The notes under the pieces are model-generated. The model saw nothing but the letters and a program-made list of their open reading frames with translations, made no database searches and was not told the origin of the DNA. Positions 1 to 10,972 of a stretch of 64,000 nucleotides of DNA are shown here, one piece after another. The stretch's first letter is position 1; each line of letters opens with the position of its first letter. The translations under genes were made by a program, and so were the position numbers. The stretch lies in assembly GCA_030340625.1 (NCBI GenBank), contig JAOPHQ010002056.1, forward strand, positions 37,162 to 101,161. The letters run 5' to 3'. Origin of the DNA: Merluccius polli. Lineage: Eukaryota > Chordata > Actinopteri > Gadiformes > Merlucciidae.

Positions 1-412
1 GTGAGGGAGTCATTTTATTTCTACATGAATTGTAATGTCAAATACAAGTGTGACTTCCTGGTACCTCACTCTGACTGACCTGGTATTGTATCCTGGTAGT
101 TGGACTCTCTCCCCATTCCCCAGTGGGCTGTAGGAGATGTAGTATGACACTCCTGACATACCACAACAGTCAGTGACACAGGTGTCCCAGTTAGGCAGGG
201 GTCTCCAACATCCTGTTCACTGGGACACCGACAGTCGGCACTCTGTCAATCACTGGCATCCCCAAGATCCCTTCTTATACCCCCCTCTACCCAGGGAATG
301 GGGAGAGACTACCAGGACACGATACCAGGTCAGTCAGAGCAGTAGACCGCGGCTCTCTCCATCATGCCACCAAGACGCCCCGCTATGACCTGTAGGGAAG
401 TCGCACTTGTAT

Positions 413-534
413 TTGACATCACAATACAAAAGAGGAAACCACATAGATGTCCCTTGCCGGGACTCGAACCCTGGTCTACAGATCTGATAACCTGCAGCAC
501 AATGCGTTGCACCACAGCCCACTGTGATGTACTA
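413..534 (-). mobile_element. tRNA-derived SINE-like insertion with 17-bp target-site duplication
   Basis: Read on the minus strand, this segment contains a B-box/T-arm match (GGTTCGAGTCC core, plus-strand positions about 463-478) preceded by a tRNA-like head. The same 17 bases, GGAAGTCGCACTTGTAT, occur at 396-412 and 535-551, exactly bracketing the segment, as expected for a LINE-mobilised SINE. An inverted, diverged copy of the flanking sequence lies at 27-58. A good acceptor stem and anticodon arm are not seen, so I call it a SINE and not a working tRNA gene. Confidence 0.6.
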
Positions 535-551
535 GGAAGTCGCACTTGTAT

Positions 552-1480
552 CTTAATTCACCCCAGTCAGTCACTACGGTTAAGTGACCTGGTGTTCAGT
601 TGGTCTTTCCATGACTATCTGAATATCTTGTTTCAATTAGCTATACAATGACGAGACAAACTGTTTGGATATTCCTTCTGGCTGTTATTTCCAAGTTTGA
701 GAGAGCAGTAGCAATCACTTCACCACATTAATTGGTAATTTCTGACCAATCAGTACATCTAATTAAGAAGGAAAATATTGTACATCAATTTGTTTCATAC
801 TCCCCCACACATTAATTACCTGGGGTGCCAACCTGCACCCAAGTTTATTATACTTCAATGGATAGCATAGACTTCACTTACAAAACAATGTTTCATTTCA
901 TTTATTTATTTATTTACAGGACAGTGCACATTAATCAACATTTCTGTAAATGTGCCAGTGTTACCCAGCAGGCTAATTTTCAACTGTAGTCCTTTGGCAA
1001 GATGTTATACTAGACACATGGTTAAAGTTAAATGTTATGTAACTATCAGGGCCATGGGGTTAAAACAGGCAAGTATACATTTACATAGCATGCAGCCTTG
1101 TCGTTTTTACAGTCTTAAGACCGACAGTCCACTGAGCCCAATTCCACATAATAAAATCCAACTGTAAAAATAAAGCATGTTTATTTATCATACAAGTGGT
1201 CAATATCATGTGAAGCGCTTCAAGCCCTCGAGGATTAAAACTCAAAAACCCCCAATGGGGAAAAAGAGAAACCTTTAAAGAAAAAGAGGGGAGAGACCAA
1301 GGAACACGTTTGGTTTAGCTATCATTTTGAAGTTAAGTTTTGAAATGGTAAAGTTTAGTGGTGTTTAGGTATACGGCGAGTTATGATTAAGTTTAGGTAT
1401 TAGTTGTTAGATTAGGTACTATGTTAAAGATTTTTAAGTTGAGGTATTAGGTTAGAGAGTTTTGGCATTTTAGAGATGTT
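552..1480. other. Non-coding stretch with an interspersed repeat
   Basis: No supported gene. About 895-1160 holds a T-rich start followed by a GGACAGTGCACATTAATCA-type block. A diverged relative lies at about 14,690-14,790, so this is a dispersed repeat of unknown class. The rest is AT-rich unique-looking sequence. Confidence 0.4.
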
Positions 1481-1485
1481 TAGGG

Positions 1486-1701
1486 TCGGTATTTTAGAGG
1501 TTTTTAGGTTAGATGGTTAAGTTTAGAGGGTTTAGGCATTAGGTTAGAGGGTTAAGTTTAGAGGGTTTAGGCATTAGGTTAGATGGTTAAGTTTAGAGGG
1601 TTTAGGCATTAGGTTAGATGGTTAAGTTTAGAGGGTTAAGTTTAGAGGGTTTAGGCATTAGGTTAGATGGTTAAGTTTAGAGGGTTAAGTTTAGAGGGTT
1701 T
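1486..1701. repeat. Minisatellite, about 35-bp unit
   Basis: Imperfect tandem copies of a GGTTAGATGGTTAAGTTTAG-type unit with a GGGTTTAGGCATTA second half. Some copies carry an internal 15-bp duplication. The flanks from about 1,330 contain degenerate versions. The G/T-rich units look telomere-like but are not TTAGGG arrays. Confidence 0.8.
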
Positions 1702-2453
1702 GTTTCCAACCGTGTTCCTTTAGTCGTTCCCTTAAAACGAGGGTTCCCAGTTAAGTGTGTTAGAAGTACAATAGCTGGGATCACAGACATGGTATACAGA
1801 AATAAAATGGCCAAATCAAAACATTGGGGTTCGAAAACATACTCCCCCAAAACGTGATGTAATGTGACATACTATGGTTCATGTCATCAGTATGGTGTGT
1901 AGTAGGCAGAGTTGTAGCACTCTGTGTGGTTATGTTTGGTGTGGATGGGAGTGCATGTGTAGCCAGGTGTCTTCAGGGTGGACGGCGGTATAGGACACTG
2001 GTGGAGCTCAGTCCTGGTCAGTCATCACTCTGTAGTAAATTGCCAAAAGTAAAGTCAGTTTCACATTGTCCTGGAACATTTAGAAGACATTTTGAAAAAA
2101 CAAATGTGTGAAGTAACTGCAGTAACGGCACCATCTGGGGTTTAACACAGGCCATTACATTTGGTAATTTAGCAAATGATTTTATATAGACTTACAGGTG
2201 AGGCCGAGAACAATCAAAGCATTAAATCATTACAGCAACCAAATAAAAATGCAAGCGCTGGATTACCAGTTTTCTAACAAATATTAAAAGCATGTGGTGG
2301 AGCATTTGAGTTACTGCATCTAAATGAAAACTTGCTAAAACAAAAACACACTAGTCAGTTGAGCTGTTCCCAGAAAAGCCGAGTCTTCAGACCTTGCTGT
2401 TTGATACATTTGGTCCATTTAATAAAGCAAAGCAAGTATTTACCACAGCTCAC
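1702..2453. other. Unassigned non-coding sequence
   Basis: No coding region, RNA gene or clear repeat could be supported. If the minus-strand exons at 2.45-3.2 kb are real, this is the following intron of that gene. Confidence 0.3.
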
Positions 2454-3217
2454 CTGGTTCTCTGCACCATGGCCACTCATCTGCTGCACACCCATCTCTT
2501 CCTCCATCTACACCTGAAAGAAAATAAAGAAACTATTGATCCAGAGAGGATGGGGTGTTTTAGATGAGTCACTGGTGTCAAAGTAACTTGCCAACCAAAA
2601 TTAAGCATGTTGAATTCATGCTAATCAGAACTAATTCAAATTCTAAGTTCAGCTTCTTACCTGGTCCACATTGTGGTCTTGAAGCCGCTATACTGCAGGA
2701 CTTTGGTCCATCCACTGCTCCTGGCTGCTGTCCTGGGGTTTAGAGAACGTCACCATTTAGTCACCAAGCGACTGTTTTTGAATGCACGTCTGTGGGCATT
2801 TCCACCACGCCTCGCAGAAAGATCAAAACCAAAACTGAAAGTGTTATCATAAATATGTGAATAGTCTCTGAATGGGTGGGCAGGTACAACAGCGCTCCAA
2901 TTCTAGTGTGAAAAGTTTTAGGTTTAATCTAATTCACGTAATTAAAAAATACATTATTTGGCAGTGGACACATTGGGAAGTGTGGATTACAAGGTTTCCG
3001 TCAAGTGTGCATGATACAAAAAAACAACTTGTTTAGCTATTAATGTAGGAAATAAATGACAAATGTATCATAATCCTGCAGTTTGACCCCAGAGGGTTAA
3101 GAAGCAACTAGAGGTTGGGCAGCTTACTTACCTTCTCTGAATAGACGAGGGGCTGATCACTGTCACCACAAGTAGCCTACCTCCAGAAGACCGCCACCCG
3201 CGTCGCCTCAGTCACTT
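2454..3217 (-). other. Candidate 5' exons of an unidentified minus-strand gene
   Basis: Three minus-strand segments have clean splice borders. Segment 3132-3217 has a TTTTCAG acceptor and a GTAAGT donor. Segment 2661-2732 has a CCCCAG acceptor and a GTAAGA donor. Segment 2454-2513 has a TTTCAG acceptor and a GTGAGC donor. The first two read as 5' UTR. The third starts a reading frame at 2507 (MEEEMGVQQMSGHGAENQ) that stays open to its donor in phase 0. I do not recognise the protein, and no further coding exon is visible between 2,453 and the window start. The consistent splice signals are the only evidence; transcript data would decide. Confidence 0.35.
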
Positions 3218-3847
3218 CTGAAAATCAACACTTGCTCTATTTGCACACAGGACATTTCTTTTTCTCCCAGTTTATTATGTATACATAATTATTATATTTC
3301 AAGGTACAGCTTTTTTTTAAACATCTGAGTGAATGCGATTTTGTTGCTGACGTGTACGGGAGTCAAAGGATTCATTCTTAACAATTTAAACCAAGCCAAG
3401 AAAGAAATTCAAAGATTGTCATTTCAGTGTCTCACCCCCACCTCTGTTGGACTTGACCGCTCCTGGGCTCCTTCCACCTGTAGCACCCAGCACCAGTCCT
3501 GGATTTGACAAACTCTGTAGAGCACTTCTTGGAATTAAAACTGCCCCTAAACAAAAAAACCTTTTAGTACATGAGCCACTGTTTAAAGGCAAGCATTTAG
3601 AAATCTTAAATTCTTTAACTCACCAATATGAAGGGGTAGCATGATGTCCGTACAAATCTCCCAAGTGGACCCTTGATGAAATTCGTAAATTATGTTGAAA
3701 TATAAAATTCGTCAAATTGGTTGTACTAAAGCAGCTGACTTTGCCAGTGAAGATGTTTAGGGTTTCCAAAGCGAATTCTAAAAAGTGTATTCAACAATAT
3801 TATTCAAATACAAAGTTCAGTTGCGCTGGAACTACGGGTTTAAAGCT
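3218..3847. other. Unassigned sequence with one short plus-strand ORF
   Basis: A 65-codon plus-strand ORF at 3447-3644 (contains LLGIKTAPKQKNLLVHEP) has no recognisable domain or splice context. It could be a decayed transposon fragment. Nothing else is supported here. Confidence 0.2.
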
Positions 3848-3995
3848 CACAACAGTTGCATTGTAGAAGACCATCTACTAAACTACGGCCGAAGAGCTCA
3901 CAACACAGACCATCTACCAAACTACGGCTGCAAAGCTCACACAGTTGCGTCGGAGCAGACCATCTACCAAACTACGGCTGTAAAGCTCACAACAC
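3848..3995. repeat. Short tandem duplication, about 40-55 bp unit, 3 copies
   Basis: The phrase ACCATCTACCAAACTACGGC recurs three times with variable AAAGCTCACAAC spacers. Copies are imperfect. Confidence 0.6.
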
Positions 3996-4109
3996 AGTTG
4001 TGACCAATTTAACAAATGCCTTCCCACAAACCAAACTGAGTTTACACTGGCCTGCACAAAAGGACCGCTAAAGGCAAAGGAAATACATGAAACCACATTG
4101 CACAGAATT

Positions 4110-4790
4110 AAAATGACATTGCACATAACAAAAATGGTAAAAATAAACCGAGCCGCAGTCAACAGCAGCTTAAAAATGTATTGAAAGTTGAAACATATTA
4201 AAGAGTAGACAAGAAATGGGAGTGTTTTGTGTAGTGCGTGTGACATTGCACATAAAAATAAAAAAGGTAAAATAACAAACCGAGCTGCAGTCAACAGCAG
4301 CTTAAAAATGTATTGAAAGTTGAAACATAAAGAGTAGACAAGAAATGGGAGTGTTTTGTGTAGTGCGTGTGACATTGCACATAAAAATAAAAAAGTAAAA
4401 TAAAAAAGGTAAAATAACAAACCGAGCTGCAGTCAACAGCAGCTTAAAAATGTATTGAAAGTTGAAACATATTAAAGAGTAGACAAGAAATGGGAGTGTT
4501 TTGTGTAGTGCGTGTGACATTGCACATAAAAATAAAAAAGTAAAATAAAAAAGGTAAAATAACAAACCGAGCTGCAGTCAACAGCAGCTTAAAAATGTAT
4601 TGAAAGTTGAAACATATTAAAGAGTAGACAAGAAATGGGAGTGTTTTGTGTAGTGCGTGTGACATTGCACATAAAAATAAAAAAGTAAAATAAAAAAGGT
4701 AAAATAACAAACCGAGCTGCAGTCAACAGCAGCTTAAAAATGTATTGAAAGTTGAAACGGAGGAAAGACTAGACAAGAAATGGGAGTGTT
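4110..4790. repeat. Long-unit minisatellite, about 144-bp unit, roughly 5 copies
   Basis: The block AACCGAGCTGCAGTCAACAG recurs at about 4146 (variant), 4278, 4420, 4565 and 4708. Each copy is followed by the same AAAGTTGAAACATATTAAAG and TGACATTGCACATAAAAATA segments. The central units are almost identical; the first is about 12 bp shorter and diverged, and the last decays after 4760. The unit length is a multiple of 3, so it creates fortuitous open frames on the minus strand; these are not genes. Confidence 0.85.
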
Positions 4791-5302
4791 TCAAGCAGTG
4801 CGTGCCAGCATGTGTTAATCAGGGAGTAGAGCAACAAATCTCCAAACTCTAGCATGCCCACCATCTACCTTCAAGTCAAAACCAACCAACTCAACCAAAC
4901 TGCAACGCGCCAGTCAGTCGTCTCGTCAAGTCTTCAATCTGAAAGATTGAGTAGTACTCACTGCGGGTTTCCTCGTGGCCGCTCCCCCGTTGGTGGCCAC
5001 ATGTGTCGGATCGTTGCGTCCAACAAAAAAAAATGCACAAAAAGCCCCGCGGCAGCGCCTTTGTACAAGTAGCGGGAGACTCAGGTGAGCTCAATTAACG
5101 GCCTAATGAGAAGGCGCGCGGGTGATTGGCTGTGAGCGAGAGGCGCGAGACGAGAGCACCTGTGGGGAATTAAAGTGAAAGCGCTCAATTACCGATGTAT
5201 CGTTTCTTTTTTTTCTTTTTTTGGGTTGCGTACGATATAGGTAGGAATACACCATTATATGGGTACCTGGACACACTCTCTGTATACACACTACCTGGAC
5301 AC
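4791..5302. other. Unassigned sequence
   Basis: Moderately GC-rich from about 4,960 to 5,170. This is a possible upstream or promoter region of the candidate minus-strand exons at 2.45-3.2 kb, but no motif decides it. Confidence 0.2.
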
Positions 5303-5943
5303 CAGGGGTCGCGTTAACCGAATATTTTCTGTCATTGACCGTTTTTTTAAAACGGTGACGGAAAAATCTGAGGGCCGTCCGTCATTTTGACAGATTGCAA
5401 TCCACACCCTGACCACTTGGTGGCGATGAGCATATTAATTGGCTCTTGTAGAAGTTGAGTGTTGAAACATTTGAAACAACAAACCCACTTGAAACATTTG
5501 CTTACGCGCAAGCGGGCACGCGATTCAAGTCCATGCGGACCAGGAGGAAGGTGTGACCTAGAAGCCCCACGTCACGCCCCAATCGCGCGTGTTGAATAGT
5601 GGATCAACTAGCTCCCGCCCGCATTGTGGTGATGAATCACCGTCAAGCCCCACTATACGCGAATTATCCGCGTGATGACAGTCAAGCCCCACTATACGCG
5701 AATCGCCTGGCGGCCGATATTCTTACGTATTCTTCTGCGTGATGTGTGTATCCACGGTGTGGATTATTTGTTCAGCTTGTTTGGACTGAATATTAATTAA
5801 AAATGAATTAAAATTAAATGCTATTGAACATGTCATTATCATTTAAAAAATTAAAGTGACCGGTAAAAAATAGATTATGACGGGATTTTTATGACCCTGT
5901 CAGTCAAAATGACGGACAACGAAAAAGTGTAGCGCAACCTCTG
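5303..5943. mobile_element. Non-autonomous hAT DNA transposon (641 bp)
   Basis: Ends are imperfect inverted repeats beginning CAGGGGTCGCGTTA on the left and ending TAGCGCAACCTCTG on the right. The ends are flanked by an 8-bp duplication, CTGGACAC (5295-5302) and GTGGACAC (5944-5951), with one mismatch. hAT elements make 8-bp target duplications and have CAG-type ends. Subterminal GACGG/CCGTC motifs are repeated in inverted orientation. No transposase is present. Internally a block of about 40 bp starting TCAAGCCCCACTATACGCGA is tandemly duplicated near 5642-5704. Confidence 0.8.
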
Positions 5944-6001
5944 GTGGACACATACCAGGGTTAGGTCAAACCTCAAAACAAGGTGATGTCGTCTCCACTA
6001 G

Positions 6002-6340
6002 GGATGGGCACGGTTATTCGAATATTCAATTATTCGATTATTCGAAATGACTTTAGCTTCAGCGGATTTTTTATTTGTTTTTGCCTAAAGTTAATTCAAT
6101 ATTATTAATTAGCTATATTAATTACATATTGTTCATTCAACGTGTATACTAATGCCATTTAAAATATGTAAAGTAGAAAGAAAGAAAAAACACAATTGCA
6201 ATAGCCTACATTAGAAACATTTTTGTGCCTTTGCGCATCGTAGTTTAAACTTGCCGGTAGCGCGCACACTCAAATAAATGGCGACCAAAAGAAGCGAAGT
6301 GTGGAAATATTTTGACCAGATTGGTGAAAGGAATGTGTGA
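6002..6340 (+). pseudogene. Truncated hAT element with a BED-finger transposase start
   Basis: A hAT-like left end (AGGGATGGGCACGGTTATTC, near 6002) is followed at 6278-6340 by a short plus-strand frame, MATKRSEVWKYFDQIGERNV. The SxVWxYF pattern is the start of a BED zinc finger, typical of hAT transposases. The frame runs into GTGAGT, which looks like a splice donor, and the rest of the finger is not seen. I find no matching right terminus, so the element is incomplete. Confidence 0.45.
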
Positions 6341-6733
6341 GTACTTGTTGCTACGGCAACCTCCGCTCCAGCTGAGAGTCTTCTCCACGGCGGGCTTGAT
6401 TGTAAAATCGTCTCCTATCCCCCGAGCACGTAGATATGCTCTTTTTTTTTAACAAGAATGAGTGAAGCAGTCGGTGGGCTTATGTTTTATGTTAAATGGA
6501 AATGTTTTTTACATACTGTATTTCCGTCTTACACATAATATATGTTTGTTGATGTTCGGTTATACGCGCGTCGTGCGTAATGCGAGGCCCATGCGCTGCA
6601 AGTTCTGTTGATATCCAAGCCCACCAGTACTTATACTTTTTGCTGTTGTGCTTCAGTTACTTGAATCTAATTTCAGTTTGTGCCTTAAATTGACTTGAAT
6701 CTAATTTCAGTTTGTGCCTTAAGTATGCAATAC

Positions 6734-7032
6734 TGTGGCGACCACTGCGGGAGGAATGAGACAGGAGCCCAGGGTTACATGTTTACGCAACTCCCGTGCC
6801 CCATACACCGCACGACCCCGGGAGTTGCCTTTATTTGTACACCCATACACACAGACAGAAACACGGCACACCTGACAAACACAACTAGGACCCTCACTCA
6901 CGGTCCAACCCCTACCCGAGATTCACCATAGGGTCCAACCCCTTGCGCAGGTAACCCCTTGCGCAGGTAACCCCCGTAGGGTCCAACCCCTTGCGCAGGA
7001 CCCCCATAGGGGGCATGGCCGTGATCGCCACA
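6734..7032 (-). mobile_element. LTR of a Ty3/gypsy-like retrotransposon (minus orientation)
   Basis: On the minus strand the segment starts TGTGGCGATC and ends GGTCGCCACA, so it has the TG...CA ends and matching inverted termini of an LTR. An AATAAA lies in its 3' half, followed by a GC-rich stretch resembling R/U5. Directly upstream on the minus strand is a purine run (about 7033-7045) that fits a polypurine tract, so this is the 3' LTR. A 20-30 bp unit containing CCTGCGCAAGGGGTT is tandemly repeated inside (about 6925-7005). No second LTR is in the window. Confidence 0.6.
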
Positions 7033-7362
7033 CAGCTCCCCCCTGAGGGGTCAGTCGTCCCCGACGACCCCCTCACCCGACACATAGTCCCTCAAATGTT
7101 CGTCGAGCCGGCGGCGCCGGCTAGGCCGCTGGGGCGAAGTCCAGGCCTGGAACCCTCCTCTCCGTCCTCTTCCTGCTCGCAGTAGTCCGCCCGTCGGACG
7201 TGAGGTCGGGAGGCACCGGTCGTCTGCAGGCTGGTTTGGGTCGGAACGCTCTCGTTCCGCCCACTCCGTCTCGTCCATTGCAGCACCGGGGTTCGTGGCC
7301 TGGAGGTCCCGCAGGCTGCCGGGCCAGGTCCAGAGGACTTGCACCGCCGTTCCCTCCAACGC
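7033..7362 (-). pseudogene. 3' end of a Ty3/gypsy polyprotein
   Basis: A GC-rich minus-strand frame ends just before the polypurine tract and LTR. Its last residues, RRRRLDEHLRDYVSG, resemble the basic tails that close many gypsy Pol polyproteins. No protease, RT or integrase motifs are present, so only about 100 terminal codons survive. Identification rests on position next to the LTR plus the tail composition. Confidence 0.4.
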
Positions 7363-8093
7363 TAGGGTTTAGGTGAGATAGGTTTAGGTGTATAAGGGTT
7401 AGGGATTAGGGTTAGTTTAATGGTTTAGGGTGAGACTTAGGGTTTTGGGTCTGCTTTCCAGCAGTAGGCTACATTTGAATGATTTTGCAACTTCATCACA
7501 CGGGTGTATTGCTCTTTCAGCATATTCGAGATGCCGTTACCAGATTTGCTTGTCATTTGAAGTCAGAAACGTTATTCTGCCCCCTTGTTGTAGGCTTACA
7601 CGTTAACACCATACAAATACAGGCAGCTCTGCGAAGGTCCGCGTCGCTTCCAGACGTGGCTCTTCGCAACCATGCCGTGCGCAGAACCGTAAACTCAGCT
7701 TAAGCTGAGTTGTATGCTGGTCTGTGAGTCTGCTTACAGCAGGGGGTCATTCAGGAGAAGTTACACATATGAGCCACTAGAGGGTACTTTGCCCTGTCAG
7801 TCCACCATAGAAACCTTTGCTATGCGATTCATTCATAACTTAACTGTCCTGTGATGGCACCGTGTATGTACCATATGTATATGAGTATGCCCCTTTAATT
7901 TGAAGCCGTTTACGAGTCGAGGCAACATGAGTGCTGCCAGGTTTCTAAAGAACTGGGTCGAGTGCAGAGGAGCTATAAGAGTCAGCATTTATTTATTGTA
8001 TTGGCTGTAGTGCATAATGGTTACATCAGCGGTAAAGCCTCTGCCCATTGGCTGCTCCCATCACTGTAAACAGGACGCCCATTGTCACATGGG
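7363..8093. other. Unassigned sequence with a perfect 20-bp palindrome
   Basis: 7,363-7,450 is a degenerate GGTTTAGG/GGGTTAGG tract. 7692-7711 (AACTCAGCTT and its exact inverse) is a perfect palindrome without a loop. No coding region is supported. Confidence 0.4.
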
Positions 8094-8737
8094 AGAGAAG
8101 GAGGGGGCAGGGAAGAGAGGGGGGGGGGGGGGAGAGAGAGAGAGAGAGAGAGAGGGGGAGGGAGGTGGAGGCGGGAGAAATGGAGAGAGCATTGGGTGTG
8201 GCAGATGCAGCTATGAGCTATGTGTCTGAGGGCATCCAAATAGAAAGGGAGGAGATGAGAGTAGAGGAGAGGAGAGAGAGTGGGAGAGGGAACGAGATGA
8301 GAGAGGGAGGGGGAAAATAGAGGAGACGAAATGGAGGGGGAGAGAGGAGAGATGAGAGGAAACGCAAGGAGAGGATAGAGAGGGAGGAGGAGAAGAGAGG
8401 ACAAGAGAGGGAGGGGGAGAGGAAGTTAAAGTGATTACACCAACACCAGAGATGATGTCATGGTTTGTACTGGCCTGTACGCGCTCTCTCCTCATTCTCT
8501 CCTCCTCCTCCTCCTCCTCCTCCCTTGTCACTCCGCCTGCCTTTCTCTCTGTCTCTCTCTCTCATCTCTCCTCTCTGCTCTCCAATCCTATCTCTCCATC
8601 TCCCTTTGGCCATTGTGCAACACGACAGGCAACAGGTGAAGAGGAGACAGCGGAGGAGGAGAAGGAGGAAGAGGAGAACAACAGACTAGGGCTCCACCTA
8701 CAGAGCGTTGCCTACAGCAGAACCCAGCATCCTATCA
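8094..8737 (+). promoter_or_regulatory. Purine-rich then pyrimidine-rich tract; candidate 5' region of the TPPP gene
   Basis: 8,094-8,430 is nearly pure purine on the plus strand (GAGAGA and GGGGGAG runs); 8,480-8,610 is nearly pure pyrimidine (CTCC, TCTCTC). A segment ending CCTATCAG at about 8737 is followed by GTACGC, a possible donor. The TPPP start codon at 10,973 lies just inside an acceptor, so a non-coding 5' exon must exist upstream and this is a candidate. No TATA box was recognised. The role is inference. Confidence 0.25.
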
Positions 8738-8975
8738 GGTACGCGTCACCACACCCACCACTGTAAGACAGACTGCACAGTCACTTAGACTTTTATCTCA
8801 AGATAAATATAATGAGCAGGTAGGGGTCAGGGCATGTTGCTCCAGGATTATGCCTACGGGTTCGTGTGAGGACATTGGGGACCAAGAGACTATTCTGTCC
8901 CTAACTCTGAATTTAGCTGCACTGTACCGTTAAGTTACAGGACAAACTGAGTACTACTGGAAACATAAAATATGG

Positions 8976-9060
8976 GTTTGACAGTAGAAAGGTTTGACAG
9001 AAGAAGGGTTTGACAGTAGAAAGGTTTGACAGAAGAGTTTGACAGTAAAAGGGTTTGAGA
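8976..9060. repeat. GGGTTTGACAGTAGAA minisatellite, left block
   Basis: About five imperfect copies of a 16-18 bp unit, GGTTTGACAGWAGAA. The same unit resumes at 10,470-10,610, on the far side of the LINE remnant. Confidence 0.7.
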
Positions 9061-9069
9061 GAAGAGTAT

Positions 9070-10465
9070 GTGAGATTAATTGAGGGGCAACAGACTTTTC
9101 TAAGATTTTAGATAAAAAAGGTAAGTTTGAAATTGGTCTAAAATTGTAGTGTGTGTAGGTTTCTTCAGGAGAGGGCGAACTATTGCATTTTTGAAACTGG
9201 ATGGGAAAGAGCCAGTGGACAATGTTAATAATCGATATATTTTGTGGGCCGACTGAAATACCTCTTTCAGACATCTCGTGTGGATAATGTCTAATTGACA
9301 GAATTAAAGTGGGAGATCAGCTCTTCTAAGTCTAACATAGAAATGTGCTTAAGGTGAGGGTTCAGTACAGGTGAGGTGGCCTCTCATCACAGGTGTGATA
9401 TGGATCCTCATGTCATCTATTTTATTTATGAAATGGTAGAGAAACTGCTCAAATTTCTCAATGGATGCCTCCATAGGCTGGCTAGGAGGAGGGCTATCCA
9501 CTGAGTTGATTGCCTGAAATTGAACCCTGGGGTTGTGGCAGCTATTAGCAATCAGATCGGAACAATACGAATACCTTGCTTCCTTAACTGCAAGCTGATA
9601 GGCAAACATCAAACTTTTAAGGCTATCAAGAGATACCTCGAGTTAGTCTTTCTTCCATTTTCGCTCAGCTCTCTTCCATTGCCTCTTTAAAGTCCTTGTA
9701 TGGTTATTAAGCCAGGGGAGGGCGTTATGTTTTACTTGTTTCATCTTGATAGGGGCAATGTCATCAAGGATAGTCTGACATTTTCTATTAACATGATCTA
9801 GTAAATCATTTACAGAGGATACAGGTAGATGGCTCATGAGCAGGAAGCGGGAGCAAGGTATGGAAAATCACAGCTTTGTGATCACAGACATTAAAATCGA
9901 GCAATTCAATATAATTTCGAGAAACGCTTAGACAGCACAAGGTCAAGAGTATGTTTTAATGAGTTGGCTTTTTAACAGATTGTTCAAGATTAAAAGAATC
10001 AAAGAGGTTAATAAAATCAGCAGTAAAACAAGACATGGCCGAGAGTTAAAATCACTAAGAATAACAACTCAAATTCGGCCATAGTAAGTGAAAGAAGTAA
10101 AACAATAAAACTAGTGTTAGCCTTAGGCGGCCTATAGATTAAAACACATAGCATCGGATGTTGGGCATTTAAAAGAAAACCCAGAGACTCAAAAGAAGAA
10201 GAAGTATTAAGAGAGACAGGGGAGCATTTGTAGTGATGTTATTAAAAATGACAGCCATCCCACCTCCACGGCCAGACATCCTGGTGTGATGAAAACAGGA
10301 GTAGTTAGGGGGACATGCCTCAGTTAGTGGAGCAGAGTGTCCAGGGCTCAACCAGGACTCAGTGATGAATAAGAAATTTATTATTATTATTAATACAATC
10401 TTGGCATGAAAAGGACTTGTTTGCAGGGGACCTCACATTGAGTAGATCAAACACAGCAGGAATGT
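9070..10465 (-). pseudogene. Degenerate LINE (L2/Rex1/CR1-like): endonuclease plus start of reverse transcriptase
   Basis: Minus-strand reading gives, in order, an AP-endonuclease region and then the start of an RT domain. The endonuclease part includes DLLNVRS near 10,440, ITESWLSPG near 10,360 and GRGGGMAVIF near 10,270. A linker follows (WLNNHTRTLKRQWKRAERKW, about 9,650-9,720). The RT start (NFRPISNLPFLSKILEKSV) lies at about 9,090-9,150. Frames are broken by many indels and stops. It stops inside the RT, so the catalytic YADD region and 3' end are missing; a simple 5'-truncated LINE would instead lack the endonuclease. Blocks of one minisatellite flank it on both sides. Confidence 0.75.
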
Positions 10466-10469
10466 TGGA

Positions 10470-10610
10470 GAGGTTTGACAGCAGGAGGGTTTAACAGTAC
10501 AGAATAAGGGTTTAAAATTACAGTGGAAGGGTTTGACAGTACAGAATAAGGGTTTAACATTACAGTAGAAGGGTTTGACAGTACAGGGTTTGACAGTGTA
10601 GTAGAAAGTT
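10470..10610. repeat. GGGTTTGACAGTAGAA minisatellite, right block
   Basis: Continuation of the array at 8976-9060 with longer composite units (GGGTTTGACAGTACAGAATA). The two blocks are separated only by the LINE remnant. Confidence 0.7.
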
Positions 10611-10731
10611 TTCAGAAGATGGAGAGAGCATTAGTATCTCATTAGTATTAGTATATATCAGAAAATGACATCCATTGCTCTCAGTGCTGCTTCATGATGG
10701 ACGAGAGGATCTACATCCTGACAGCAAGTGT

Positions 10732-10960
<229 letters not shown>

Positions 10961-10972
10961 CGTGCTTACAGC

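Noticed and set aside
413..534. Functional tRNA gene on the minus strand
   Set aside because: Only the B box/T arm is convincing; flanking 17-bp duplications show a SINE insertion.
7051..7359. Independent 102-codon host gene on the minus strand
   Set aside because: Position against a polypurine tract and LTR indicates the tail of a gypsy polyprotein.
8017..8531. Overlapping Arg/Glu- and Ser/Pro-rich ORFs on both strands
   Set aside because: Products of the purine-rich tract; no gene structure.
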